This document shows positions 15,185-26,806 of a stretch of 64,000 nucleotides of DNA, piece after piece; the first letter of the stretch is position 1, and every line of letters starts with the position of its first letter. The notes under the pieces are model-generated. The model had not been told where the DNA came from. It did no database searches and saw nothing but the letters and a program-made list of their open reading frames with translations. Both the position numbers and the translations under genes were made by a program. The DNA lies in NCBI RefSeq assembly GCF_029894335.1, contig NZ_JARXZC010000031.1, positions 30,248 to 94,247 of the forward strand, given 5' to 3'. This DNA is from Kitasatospora sp. MAP5-34. Lineage in GTDB: Bacteria; Actinomycetota; Actinomycetes; Streptomycetales; Streptomycetaceae.

Positions 15185-17605
15185 ATGACCCTCGACATCT
15201 CCAGCGCCCCCATCGCCTCCGACACCACCGACCACGCCCCGCCCAACGGCCCGGCGGGCACCACGCCCCAGGGGTCGCGCCGAGAGATCCTCGTCCGCGA
15301 CCTGCCCGCCTCCATCGCGGTCTTCTTGATCGCCGTTCCCTTCTCGCTCGGCATCGCGCTCGCCACCGGCGCACCGCCCACCGCCGGGCTGGTGGCAGCG
15401 GCGGTCGGCGGCTTGGTGGTCGGCACGCTAGGCGGCACGCCGCTCCAGGTCAGCGGCCCGTCCGCCGCACTGACGGTGATCACCGCTGGGCTGATCGCCC
15501 AGTACGGCTGGCAGGTCACCTGTGCCGTCACGGCCGTCGCCGGTCTGCTTCAGCTCCTGCTCGGCTGGCTGCGAGTGGCCCGCACCGCGCTGGCCGTCTC
15601 ACCCGCGATCGTCCACGGGATGTTGGCCGGTGTCGGCCTGACCATCGCGATCGCCCAACTGCACGTGGTGCTCGGCGGCTCTCCGCAGAGCTCCGCACTC
15701 GCCAACCTGATCGCTCTCCCACAGCAGCTGTCCGGCCCCCACCCACCCGCACTCGCCGTCGGAGCCCTGGCCATCGCAGTACTCTGCGGCTGGCCCCGGC
15801 TCGGCCGACTGCCCGGCGCGGCCGGGCGGGTCGGCGGCAGGCTGACCCGGGTCCCCGCCGGGCTGGTCGCCGTGACCGCCGGCACCACACTCTCTCTGGG
15901 CCTCGGCTTCACCCTCGCCCGGGTCGAGCTGCCCTCCTGGGGCGAGCACAGCCTCGCCTCGGTTCCCACTCTCGAACTCGCGGGCCGGCACTGGCCTGCA
16001 CTGATCGCCGCCGTGCTGACAGTGACGGCCGTCGCGAGCGTGGAGTCGCTCCTCTCCGCAGTCGCGGTCGACCGGATGACCCACCAGCCCGGTGACCTGG
16101 ATCGCGAGCTCCGGGGCCAGGGTGCGGCCAACTTCGTCACCGGGCTGTTGGGCGGTCTGCCCATCGCCGGCGGCGCGGTGCGCAGTTCCGCCAACGTCCG
16201 TGCCGGAGCCGCCACCCGCTGGTCCGCCGTTCTGCACGGGCTCTGGGTCCTACTGGCGGCCTTCGCGTTGACCGGCGGGCTGCGCCGGATCCCGCTCGCC
16301 GCGCTGGCCGCGCTGGTTCTGATGGTCGGCATCCAGATGGTCAGCTTCGCGCACATCCGGCGGGTGCACCGGCATCGGGAGTTTCCCGTCTACCTGGCCA
16401 CGGTGCTCGGCGTCGTCCTGCTGGGCGTCCCGCTCGGGGTGGTCCTCGGTGGATCGGTGGCCGTCCTGCTGGCGCTCTACCGGCTGACTCGCGCCCATGT
16501 CGAAGTGCTGGCCGAGGATGACGGCTCCTACCTGGTCCGCACCCACGGCCCACTGACTTTCACCGCCGTGCCCCGGCTGAGCCGGGCCCTGGCGGCGATT
16601 CCCGCCGGCGCCCGGGTGACGGTCTGCCACGACGGATCATTCCTCGACCATGCGGCGTACGAACAGGTCCACGTGTGGCGGACGGGGCATCAGGCGGGTG
16701 GCGGACGGGTCTCGATGCTGACCGAGCGCCACGACGACGAGGTGCTGGACCCTGACGGCACCGTACGGTCGGGCAGTTCCCCCGGCCCGCACCGCTGCCG
16801 CGCCTGGACTCCCTGGGTGGGCCACCGCTGCATCGAGCAGGGCCTCGACGATCCGCACGTCCGCCTGCTCGACGGCGTTCGGGGCTTCCAGCAGCACACC
16901 GCACCACTGGTCCGGCAGGAGCTGGCCCGGCTGTCCCGCGAGGGCCAGACACCCTCGCAGCTCTTCCTGACCTGCGCAGATTCCCGGCTGGTCACCAGCA
17001 TGATCACCAACAGTGGGCCGGGCGACCTGTTCACGGTACGGAACGTCGGCAATCTGGTGCCGGCGCCGTACGAGCCCGGAGCCGCCGACGATTCGGTGGC
17101 CGCAGCGGTGCAGTACGCCGTCGAGGTGCTGCAGGTACGCAGCATCACCGTGTGCGGACACTCCGGGTGCGGCGCGATGAAGGCCCTGCTCGACGGCGTG
17201 CACGAGCTGCCCGGGCCGCCGACCCCGCTCGCCCGCTGGCTGCGCAACGGCCGAGGTGCGCTGTCCCGGCTGAAACGAGCACCTGCGGAGTTCGCAGGGC
17301 GCCCGGTGGTCGACCTGGTGGAGCAGCTCTGCATCACCAACGTGGTCCAGCAACTGGATCAACTGCTGGCGAACCCGGCGGTCGAGCGTCGGGTGGATGC
17401 GGGCACGCTCCGACTCGTGGGAATGTACTTCGATTTCGCCACAGCTCAGGCGTACGTGTTGGACCACGAGAGCAAGCGGTTCGTGTCCGTCTCGGAGGAC
17501 TGGCCGGAGCACCGATCGGCCCTGCCGGAGGACCTGTCGGAGGACCTGTCGGAGAGCCGGCCCGAGAATCAGCGGCAGGAGTCCGAACAGCGAGCAGTCG
17601 CCTGA
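15185..17605 (+). CDS. SulP anion transporter fused to beta-carbonic anhydrase
   Basis: 806 residues. Residues about 38-440 are a SulP transporter with some ten hydrophobic segments, including the conserved SGPSAALTVI and GLLGGLPIAGGAVRSSANV. Then comes a short STAS-like region (YLVRTHGPLTFTAVPRLSRAL). From about 540 there is a beta-carbonic anhydrase with zinc-site motifs CADSR (about 597) and CGHSGCGAM (about 656). Such fusions are thought to couple bicarbonate transport to CO2 hydration. A GGGAAGAC ribosome site precedes the ATG. The C-terminal tail repeats EDLSEDLSE. It is flanked by terminators on both sides, so it is a single-gene unit. Confidence 0.92.
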   Translation: MTLDISSAPIASDTTDHAPPNGPAGTTPQGSRREILVRDLPASIAVFLIAVPFSLGIALATGAPPTAGLVAAAVGGLVVGTLGGTPLQVSGPSAALTVITAGLIAQYGWQVTCAVTAVAGLLQLLLGWLRVARTALAVSPAIVHGMLAGVGLTIAIAQLHVVLGGSPQSSALANLIALPQQLSGPHPPALAVGALAIAVLCGWPRLGRLPGAAGRVGGRLTRVPAGLVAVTAGTTLSLGLGFTLARVELPSWGEHSLASVPTLELAGRHWPALIAAVLTVTAVASVESLLSAVAVDRMTHQPGDLDRELRGQGAANFVTGLLGGLPIAGGAVRSSANVRAGAATRWSAVLHGLWVLLAAFALTGGLRRIPLAALAALVLMVGIQMVSFAHIRRVHRHREFPVYLATVLGVVLLGVPLGVVLGGSVAVLLALYRLTRAHVEVLAEDDGSYLVRTHGPLTFTAVPRLSRALAAIPAGARVTVCHDGSFLDHAAYEQVHVWRTGHQAGGGRVSMLTERHDDEVLDPDGTVRSGSSPGPHRCRAWTPWVGHRCIEQGLDDPHVRLLDGVRGFQQHTAPLVRQELARLSREGQTPSQLFLTCADSRLVTSMITNSGPGDLFTVRNVGNLVPAPYEPGAADDSVAAAVQYAVEVLQVRSITVCGHSGCGAMKALLDGVHELPGPPTPLARWLRNGRGALSRLKRAPAEFAGRPVVDLVEQLCITNVVQQLDQLLANPAVERRVDAGTLRLVGMYFDFATAQAYVLDHESKRFVSVSEDWPEHRSALPEDLSEDLSESRPENQRQESEQRAVA

Positions 17606-17643
17606 CAGACAGATCCAACCGATTGACGGATCATCATGGGATT

Positions 17644-17680
17644 CCGGGGGTGCCTCGAAAACGACGTGGAGCACCCCCGG
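17644..17680. terminator. Bidirectional hairpin between convergent genes
   Basis: CCGGGGGTGC (17644-17653) pairs perfectly with GCACCCCCGG (17671-17680) between the SulP-CA stop and the stop of the leftward peptidase-like gene. Confidence 0.8.
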
Positions 17681-17699
17681 GATGCCCGGCACGGGCCGA

Positions 17700-18254
17700 T
17701 CAGGAGCGGAGGAGGTTGGAGAGGTCGGCCGGTGTGACGTATCCCGGCCACCGGCCATCGCGGAACAGTTGAACACCGGCGTCCCGGTAGCACTGGTCCA
17801 CGAGTTGGGAGCAGATCATGTGCCGGGTATCCGCCACATAACCCTTGATCAACGGACTGACCGGCAGGTGAAGACGGTGCGCGGCCAACGCCAGGTAGTC
17901 GGCCGCGCTGTAGGGGACGCCGAGGTACCCACGAGCGGCCGACACCACGGCCTGGCGTTGCTCGTCATCGAGAAGGATGTGCCCGGTGGACCAGAGGATC
18001 GGTCGGCTGTCAGAGTCGACGAGGTGTTCCAGAACGGCACCGCCGGGCTGCGCCTCGACCAGGTCGCCGTCACCGACGTAGACGAATGCGTGCTCGAAGT
18101 CGGCGAAGCCATCGCCGTTGAGCCACTGTCCGATCCTGATCAGGCGGCCGACACGGCCGGCCATGCGGACCACGGCGAAGTCGCCGGGCTGGGGAGAGGG
18201 GATAGGGGTTGCTGAGGCAGAAGAGTCGGCAGGGGTCGCTGGAGTTCCAGGCAT
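17700..18254 (-). CDS. Permuted NlpC/P60-like (YiiX-type) cysteine hydrolase
   Basis: 184 residues. GDFAVVRMAG opens the domain, FEHAFVYVGDGDLVEAQPGG holds the putative catalytic His, and HMICSQLVDQCYRDAG near the C-terminus holds the putative catalytic Cys. His before Cys is the circularly permuted papain-like arrangement known from YiiX/YaeF proteins, which act on amide bonds of lipids or peptidoglycan. The N-terminal 25 residues are low-complexity (SSASATPIP) without a signal peptide, so a cytoplasmic location is likely. The substrate is unknown. Confidence 0.75.
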   Translation of the reverse strand: MPGTPATPADSSASATPIPSPQPGDFAVVRMAGRVGRLIRIGQWLNGDGFADFEHAFVYVGDGDLVEAQPGGAVLEHLVDSDSRPILWSTGHILLDDEQRQAVVSAARGYLGVPYSAADYLALAAHRLHLPVSPLIKGYVADTRHMICSQLVDQCYRDAGVQLFRDGRWPGYVTPADLSNLLRS

Positions 18255-18732
18255 GGCGGTTCCCCCATGCAGGAGCGGTGCGCTGACAGGTGGACCGATG
18301 AGGATCCTTGACGGCCCGTGTTCTCAGTGGAGTACCGACCGGACGGATCGTCAAGGCTCTTGGCGGCACGCACCTGCGTAAACACTGCTCCCACACGTCC
18401 TCGCATACGTCCTCGCATGGGCCCGGGCTCGGCGTACGCAAGGCATGCGGCGGGTAGGTGCGCTCCCGGTGCGTTTCAGAAGTCTTACGGCGGTCGCCCC
18501 CGAACCACACCCAGCGGTCCTTCCAGTTCCACCCAGAAGCTGCCTCGCAACCGCGCCGCAGGCGCACAGTACGGCGCCTTCGATGGCCACTTCCCGATCA
18601 AAGGTCTACACCAATTCCCCTGTTCCTCTTGTCAACGTGGCGGTTGGCCTGGTGAGGTGTTCGCTGGGACACACGGGACAATCCCTACGCACGGGATAAT
18701 CCGGCATATGAAGACTCGATGAGGAGTGCGCG
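18255..18732. promoter_or_regulatory. acs upstream region with direct repeat
   Basis: 478 bp with no convincing gene. The direct repeat ACGGGACAATCC (18673-18684) / ACGGGATAATCC (18691-18702), 18 bp apart on the same DNA face, ends 30 bp before the acs start. The second copy includes GATAAT, a plausible -10 element. A second tandem pair, ACGTCCTCGCAT, lies at about 18396-18419. The proximal repeats are a candidate operator for acs control. Confidence 0.45.
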
Positions 18733-20688
<1,956 letters not shown>

Positions 20689-20713
20689 TCAATCCACCAG
20701 TCCCACGCCGACA

Positions 20714-20757
20714 CCGTCCCGCTCTCATGCCTGCTGCACTGCATGAGGGCGGGACGG
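20714..20757. terminator. acs terminator
   Basis: CCGTCCCGCTCTCATGC (20714-20730) pairs with 20741-20757 with one G-T wobble, around a 10-nt loop, 26 bp after the acs stop. Confidence 0.88.
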
Positions 20758-20894
20758 CGCGCATTCGGGCTCACGAACTCAGCCGCAACAGCGCACGACC
20801 GACGGGTTAACCCACTCGGGCCGACCGACGAGCGGCCGGCTGACGAGCGGCCGCCTGGCAGGCGGTCGGCCTCGCGGGGCGCTCCCCGAGTCCG

Positions 20895-22025
20895 TCAGCC
20901 GGAGAGGCGTCGCAGCATCTCGTAAGCCGTCTGGGTGAAGCGTCTCCGCAGACCCGGCAGCGTGCTCGCCATCGCCACCAGACCGACCTGTGCCGCCGGG
21001 TTGAACCCGGCGAAGGCCGAAAAGCTGCGGGTCGAACCGGACTGGAAGACCAGATCGCCTTCCGCCGAAAGACGCTGGTTCCAGATCAGACAGATCCTGG
21101 CACCCGTCCGCCGATGTTCCACCCGGGGCTTGCTGACGTCCCGTAGTGCGGCGCGCAACGCGGCGCCCGCGCCCGTCTGCTCGGGGATGGGTACGGCGTC
21201 GACGGCCAGGTGTGCCTGGAGAAAGCGAAGCATGTCGTCCGCCGTCGAGCGGAGGGCAGCTGCTCCTGGCAGTGCCGGGAGTCGGAACGACGGAACCCGG
21301 CGTCCGCGCCGGTAGCCGGTGAGTGCCTCGCGGCCGGGCCCGCAGGAGGTGTCGACCAGCCCGAGCGGGCCACAGACCCGGCTGGCGAGCAGTTCCTCGT
21401 ACCGCAGGTCGGCCGCATTCTCCAGCACCAGTCCGAGCAGGCCACAGCCCAGACTCGAGTACCGCACCTGTGCGCCCGGCATACCCCGGACCGGGGTACG
21501 GGGCAGGGCGCGCAGGAGATGGGCCGCGCTGAAGGTCGCGTACGGATTGGTGAACCAGCGGGGCACCGCTGTCGGCGCGAGACCGACCGGCAGGCGCGGA
21601 AGGCCTGAAGTGTGGGTCGCCAAGTGCAGCAGGGTGATCGGCCGGTCGTGCGGGTAGCCGGGGACGGCGTCCGCAGGTAGATAGCGATCGATCGGGTCGT
21701 CGTACCGGACCTCGCCCCGGGCCACCATCTCCGCCAGCAACAGCGCGGTGAAGGTCTTGGTGACGGATCCGAGTTCGAAGCGGGTGTCCGCGCGGACCGG
21801 ACGCTCGACCGCCCGGTCCGAGTAGCCGCGGCAGGCCACCGTTCGCTCGGTGCCCCTGATCACCGCGACGGCTATGCCACAGTTCGGCGAGGCGCTGCTG
21901 AACAGCGGCCGTAGCAGCCGGGCCAGCTCGGGGGAGATCGTCGGGAAGGGCTCGGATAACGAAGGAGGGGTGGTCTGACCACCCACGCCTCCTGGCTTTA
22001 CATGGGTGGGTTGCTGACTGGGCAT
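20895..22025 (-). CDS. Serine beta-lactamase-like hydrolase
   Basis: 376 residues from ATG 22025, which has GGAGGAATCCC upstream. The nucleophile motif is GSVTKTF (SxxK), LLHLATHTSGLP follows, and FQSGSTRSFSAFAGF is the third region. The second motif reads RYSSLG where class C enzymes and related esterases usually have YxN. No signal peptide is evident (the N-terminus is a Gln/Pro/Thr-rich linker), so a cytoplasmic esterase or D-aminopeptidase-like activity is as likely as anything periplasmic. The substrate cannot be read from sequence. Confidence 0.82.
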   Translation of the reverse strand: MPSQQPTHVKPGGVGGQTTPPSLSEPFPTISPELARLLRPLFSSASPNCGIAVAVIRGTERTVACRGYSDRAVERPVRADTRFELGSVTKTFTALLLAEMVARGEVRYDDPIDRYLPADAVPGYPHDRPITLLHLATHTSGLPRLPVGLAPTAVPRWFTNPYATFSAAHLLRALPRTPVRGMPGAQVRYSSLGCGLLGLVLENAADLRYEELLASRVCGPLGLVDTSCGPGREALTGYRRGRRVPSFRLPALPGAAALRSTADDMLRFLQAHLAVDAVPIPEQTGAGAALRAALRDVSKPRVEHRRTGARICLIWNQRLSAEGDLVFQSGSTRSFSAFAGFNPAAQVGLVAMASTLPGLRRRFTQTAYEMLRRLSG

Positions 22026-22437
22026 GGGATTCCTCCGGACCGGAAACGCGTCGCCGACAGAGGACGGCGTACGCCACCGACGATAAGTCGGGCCCATCTC
22101 GTCCGCACCCGACCGAACCCGTCCGGGCGAGCGCGCGACGGCACACGGCCGGCCTGCGGCGGGCCCACGCCGCGTGCCCGATCACCGCCCCACCGCCCAC
22201 CGGCCCACCGGCCCCCTCTCCCACCCGAACTCCCACCCGCCAGCAGTGCTGCCTCCGACCGAAGCAGGCGCACAGGATCAGGCATAACCCATAAAATGCG
22301 ACAAACCGGATATCACGCCGAAGTGCCCCGTAGACTGTCAAAAACGCAACAAGGATTCTGAGGCGCGCCGGGAAGTCTGGTCGGCATTGCACCACCGGTG
22401 CATCCGCATGCCGCTCCCCGCCCTGGAGGTCTCCGTC
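22026..22437. other. Divergent promoter spacer before nhaA
   Basis: 412 bp. The left half is very C-rich (22150-22240) without a gene. The right half has an A+T-rich patch, CATAAAATGCGAC (about 22287-22300), and GATATCAC near 22310. These are the best places for the nhaA promoter. No hairpin or riboswitch was recognised. Confidence 0.35.
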
Positions 22438-23748
<1,311 letters not shown>

Positions 23749-23850
23749 CACGCCGCCACCTCGGGGGCCCCGGAGTGGTGCCCGACTGTCCGGTAGAGGC
23801 ATGATTCTGAGCTGTCGACCAAGCAGGAACCGCGCGAAGGAGAACCGCTG

Positions 23851-24327
23851 ATGCCCGCAGGAGCCGCAGACCCGTCCAGCAACGGCCGGGCGCCCTACGA
23901 GGGCGAGCGTTCGGTGGGGCAGCTCTTCGCCGCGGCGACCGCCGACCTTTCCGCGCTCGTGCACGACGAGATCGCGCTCGCGAAGGCCGAGATCCGACAG
24001 GACGTCAAGCGTGGAGTCTCCGGTGGCGTCTCGCTGGCGGTGGCGGGCGTCGTCGCGCTGGCCTCCGTCCCGATGCTGAGTTTCGCGGCCGCGTACGGCC
24101 TGCGGGCGCTGGGGCTGACGCTCGGCTGGTCGTTCCTGATCGTCGCGGGCGCGTACCTGCTGCTGGCGGCGGTGCTCGGGCTGTTGGCGCTGCGCTCCTT
24201 CAAGAAGATCGAGAAGCCGCACCGCACCATCGAGGGTGCTCAGGCGACGGCGGACGTACTGAAGAACGCCCGCCCGCGCCCCGCCACCCGGGAGGAGATC
24301 GACCGGGCACTGGGCCGTCGGCCGTAG
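23851..24327 (+). CDS. Phage-holin-III-like membrane protein (DUF1469 type)
   Basis: 158 residues. The cytoplasmic N-terminal segment SVGQLFAAATADLSALVHDEIALAKAE is the signature of the actinobacterial holin superfamily III (DUF1469). Two transmembrane helices follow (SLAVAGVVALASVPMLSFAA and FLIVAGAYLLLAAVLGLLAL), then a basic/acidic tail. These are chromosomal membrane proteins of unknown role, not functional phage holins. A GGAGAACCGCTG ribosome site precedes the ATG. It is probably co-transcribed with nhaA and the hydrolase downstream. Confidence 0.85.
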   Translation: MPAGAADPSSNGRAPYEGERSVGQLFAAATADLSALVHDEIALAKAEIRQDVKRGVSGGVSLAVAGVVALASVPMLSFAAAYGLRALGLTLGWSFLIVAGAYLLLAAVLGLLALRSFKKIEKPHRTIEGAQATADVLKNARPRPATREEIDRALGRRP

Positions 24328-24500
24328 CAACCGTCCACGGGCGGCCGTAGCAGCCTTGGGCGGGCGTGGTGGTCGTCCACGGGCGGGCGTGAACGGGAGC
24401 GGGCGGGAGACAGTGCTCAGCCGGGCTTGAACAGCCCGGCGTGAACGGGCGGCCGAGTGCCGGGGGCGTGTTCCCCGTCAGGGTGTGGCAGGCTCTCGGT

Positions 24501-25475
24501 ATGCCGTTGGACCAGAAGCCCGTGCCCACCGCGGCCGCCATCCCGGCCGCCGCCAGCCCTCGGCCCGCCGAGACCGCCTGGACCGTCCGCTCGAGCGGCC
24601 CGTGGACACACCGCGACCTCGCGGCCAACGGCGCCCGCTTCCACATCGCCGAACTGGGCGAGGGCCCGCTCGTCCTGCTGGTGCACGGCTGGCCCGAGTA
24701 CTGGTGGGCCTGGCGGCACCAGATGACCGCGCTCGCCGAGGCGGGCTTCCGGGCGGTCGCTCTCGACCTGCGGGGAATGGGCGGCAGCGACCGTACACCG
24801 CGCGGGTACGACCCGGGCAACCTGGCATTGGACATCACCGGTGTGATCCGCTCGCTCGGCGAGCGGCGAGCGCATCTGGTCGGGCACGCCACCGGCGGTT
24901 CGCTCGCCTGGGTGGCGGCCGTGATGCGCCCCTCGGTGATCCAGAGCCTGACCGTGGTCGCCGCCGCGCACCCTCGTCAGCTACGCCGGGCGCTGCTGAC
25001 GGACCGTCGCCAGATCGCCGCCTTCGACCATGTGCTGGGGTTCCAGCGTCCGTGGATACCGGAACGCCGGCTGGTCGCGGACGACGCCGCCGTGATCGCC
25101 GAACACCTGGACGACTGGGCGGGCCCGAACAAGCTGGACGCCGAGGCGGTCGCCGCGTACCGCCAGGCCATCCAGATCCCCAGCACCGCGCACTGCTCGA
25201 TCGAGCCGTACCGCTGGCTGTTGCGCTCGCTGGCCCGTCCGGACGGAATCCAGTTCGCCCGTCGGATGAAGAAGCCGGTCACCGCGCCCACCCTGCATGT
25301 CCAGGGCGCCGCCGACCCGGTGCTGCTCGCGCACACCGCGCTCGGCGCGGGCGAGTACGTCGAGGCGCCGTACCGGTGGCGGCTCCTCCCGGGGGTCGGG
25401 CACTTCCCCCACGAGGAGGCCCCCGATCAGTTCTCGTCCGAGTTGATCAGCTGGGTGCAGGAGCACAAGGGCTGA
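24501..25475 (+). CDS. Alpha/beta hydrolase lacking the usual nucleophile
   Basis: 324 residues with the fold signatures LVLLVHGWPEYWWAWRHQ (oxyanion HGWPE), RAVALDLRGMGGSD and the C-terminal GVGHFPHEE His. The nucleophile elbow reads VGHATGGSLAW, so the G-x-Nuc-x-G position is Ala instead of Ser or Asp (epoxide hydrolases have GHDxGG). Either the protein is not a classical hydrolase or the nucleophile is elsewhere. ATG 24501 is chosen for fit to family length; its ribosome site is weak and a GTG at 24441 is possible. Confidence 0.8.
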   Translation: MPLDQKPVPTAAAIPAAASPRPAETAWTVRSSGPWTHRDLAANGARFHIAELGEGPLVLLVHGWPEYWWAWRHQMTALAEAGFRAVALDLRGMGGSDRTPRGYDPGNLALDITGVIRSLGERRAHLVGHATGGSLAWVAAVMRPSVIQSLTVVAAAHPRQLRRALLTDRRQIAAFDHVLGFQRPWIPERRLVADDAAVIAEHLDDWAGPNKLDAEAVAAYRQAIQIPSTAHCSIEPYRWLLRSLARPDGIQFARRMKKPVTAPTLHVQGAADPVLLAHTALGAGEYVEAPYRWRLLPGVGHFPHEEAPDQFSSELISWVQEHKG

Positions 25476-25616
25476 CCCGAGCCCGGGGGAGACGATGGGC
25501 GCGTGCGGATATGGACGAGCGCCCCCTGGTTGACACATGTTCATATGACAACCGCATAGGCCAATTGGGCCATCCAGGGACGATTGGTCACCTTCGCCCC
25601 AGGGCATCCATCCGGT

Positions 25617-25880
25617 ATGACCTGGATGCCCGACCGCGATGCCGCCCCGCGCCGACGCCGCCGCAGGAGCAGCTCGCAAGAACCCGCACAGCTGACCGCA
25701 CAACAGGCCGCACAGCAGACCACGCAGCAGACCGAGACCGCGCAGCAGCCGCCCGTGCACCCCGACCGGACGTACGACGTGGAGCGGCAACAGCGCGCAG
25801 GGACGCACCGGATGGGCCTCCCGCGCATCCTCGGCCGACGCGCTCGCTGGGTGGGCGCACGGCTCCGGCGCGAGCCCTGA
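25617..25880 (+). CDS. Possible small basic Gln-rich protein
   Basis: 87 codons from ATG 25617: MTWMPDRDAAPRRRRRRSSS, then a glutamine/threonine-rich tract (QLTAQQAAQQTTQQTETAQQ) and an arginine-rich C-terminus. The rest of the spacer 25476-25950 contains no other feature. No family or motif is recognised and there is no clear ribosome site; composition alone neither proves nor excludes it. Confidence 0.3.
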   Translation: MTWMPDRDAAPRRRRRRSSSQEPAQLTAQQAAQQTTQQTETAQQPPVHPDRTYDVERQQRAGTHRMGLPRILGRRARWVGARLRREP

Positions 25881-25950
25881 GGCGGCGCAAGCCATCGACG
25901 GGCCGCCGCCCGGAGCCGATGCCCCGCGCGACGGCCCGTCCGAAGGTCGG

Positions 25951-26652
25951 TCAGTTGACCACGCTGGGTGCCAGGAAGCTGAATCCCAGCATGGCGAAGG
26001 TCACCACGCTCATGATCGGGACCAACACGTTGGTCTCCATCTTGTTCCCGGTGCGCTTGATCAGCACGATCTCGTAGCGGTTCTTGTGCGGCCAGAGCAG
26101 TGGCGCGCCCATCTTGGTGAGGCAGTCGCCCATCAGGTGTGCCAGGGTGCCGAGGCCGACCGCGTACGGCAGCCAGCCGGGGGCGTCCGTCAGGAACTGG
26201 TCGAGCACGAAGGTTCCCAGCGCGGCGAGGCCGACCACCGTGAGCCAGGTGTGGTGACCGTGCCCCGGCACGTGCGCGTTGAGTGCCTTGAGCCCCATCG
26301 CCAGTAGGAAGAACGTCATGCCGAGGGTGAAGCCACGCCCGAGGTACGTCACCCCGGCCCAGGTGCCGCCGCCCATCAGCGCGACGAAGAGCAGCGAGTG
26401 GGTGGCGTGCCGATGGCCGCCGGAGGCCCAGGCGACGAAGCGGCAGAGCGCCTTGGACACCGGGCCGAGGAAGTTGGCGATCGTGCCGTCGTGGTGGTCC
26501 AGGTCCGGCAGCAGTGCCGCGCCCGCGCAAAGGAGCGTGCCCATCAGGATGTCCGCCGGCCGCAGATGGACCCCGAGCAGCAGCGGCGGCAGGAACGGCG
26601 CGGAGACCGCGTAGAGCATCGCGCCACTGACCGCGTGCGAGTGACCCATCAT
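25951..26652 (-). CDS. Membrane-bound metal-dependent hydrolase (YdjM/DUF457)
   Basis: 233 residues from the first of two tandem ATGs, with GGGAGG upstream. Metal-binding-type motifs GHSHAVSG, LLPDLDHHDGT, GGHRHATHS and LGTLAHLMGDCLT sit at membrane borders of a protein with about five hydrophobic segments. This is the YdjM/LexA-regulated YdjM family (PF04307), whose substrates are poorly known. Single-gene unit; the stop is near the small Gln-rich ORF. Confidence 0.88.
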   Translation of the reverse strand: MMGHSHAVSGAMLYAVSAPFLPPLLLGVHLRPADILMGTLLCAGAALLPDLDHHDGTIANFLGPVSKALCRFVAWASGGHRHATHSLLFVALMGGGTWAGVTYLGRGFTLGMTFFLLAMGLKALNAHVPGHGHHTWLTVVGLAALGTFVLDQFLTDAPGWLPYAVGLGTLAHLMGDCLTKMGAPLLWPHKNRYEIVLIKRTGNKMETNVLVPIMSVVTFAMLGFSFLAPSVVN

Positions 26653-26806
26653 GGCGTTTACTGACCTCCCGTCGGACCCGTTCCGGTAATGCTCTGTTGA
26701 GCCGAACGGGTGAGCGCGGCCGACGCTATCAGGAGAAACTGACACATCGCCGGATCGCGCGGCCGAGGAGGCGGTGGGAGGAGGAGCGGGCGGAACGGAC
26801 GGACCG

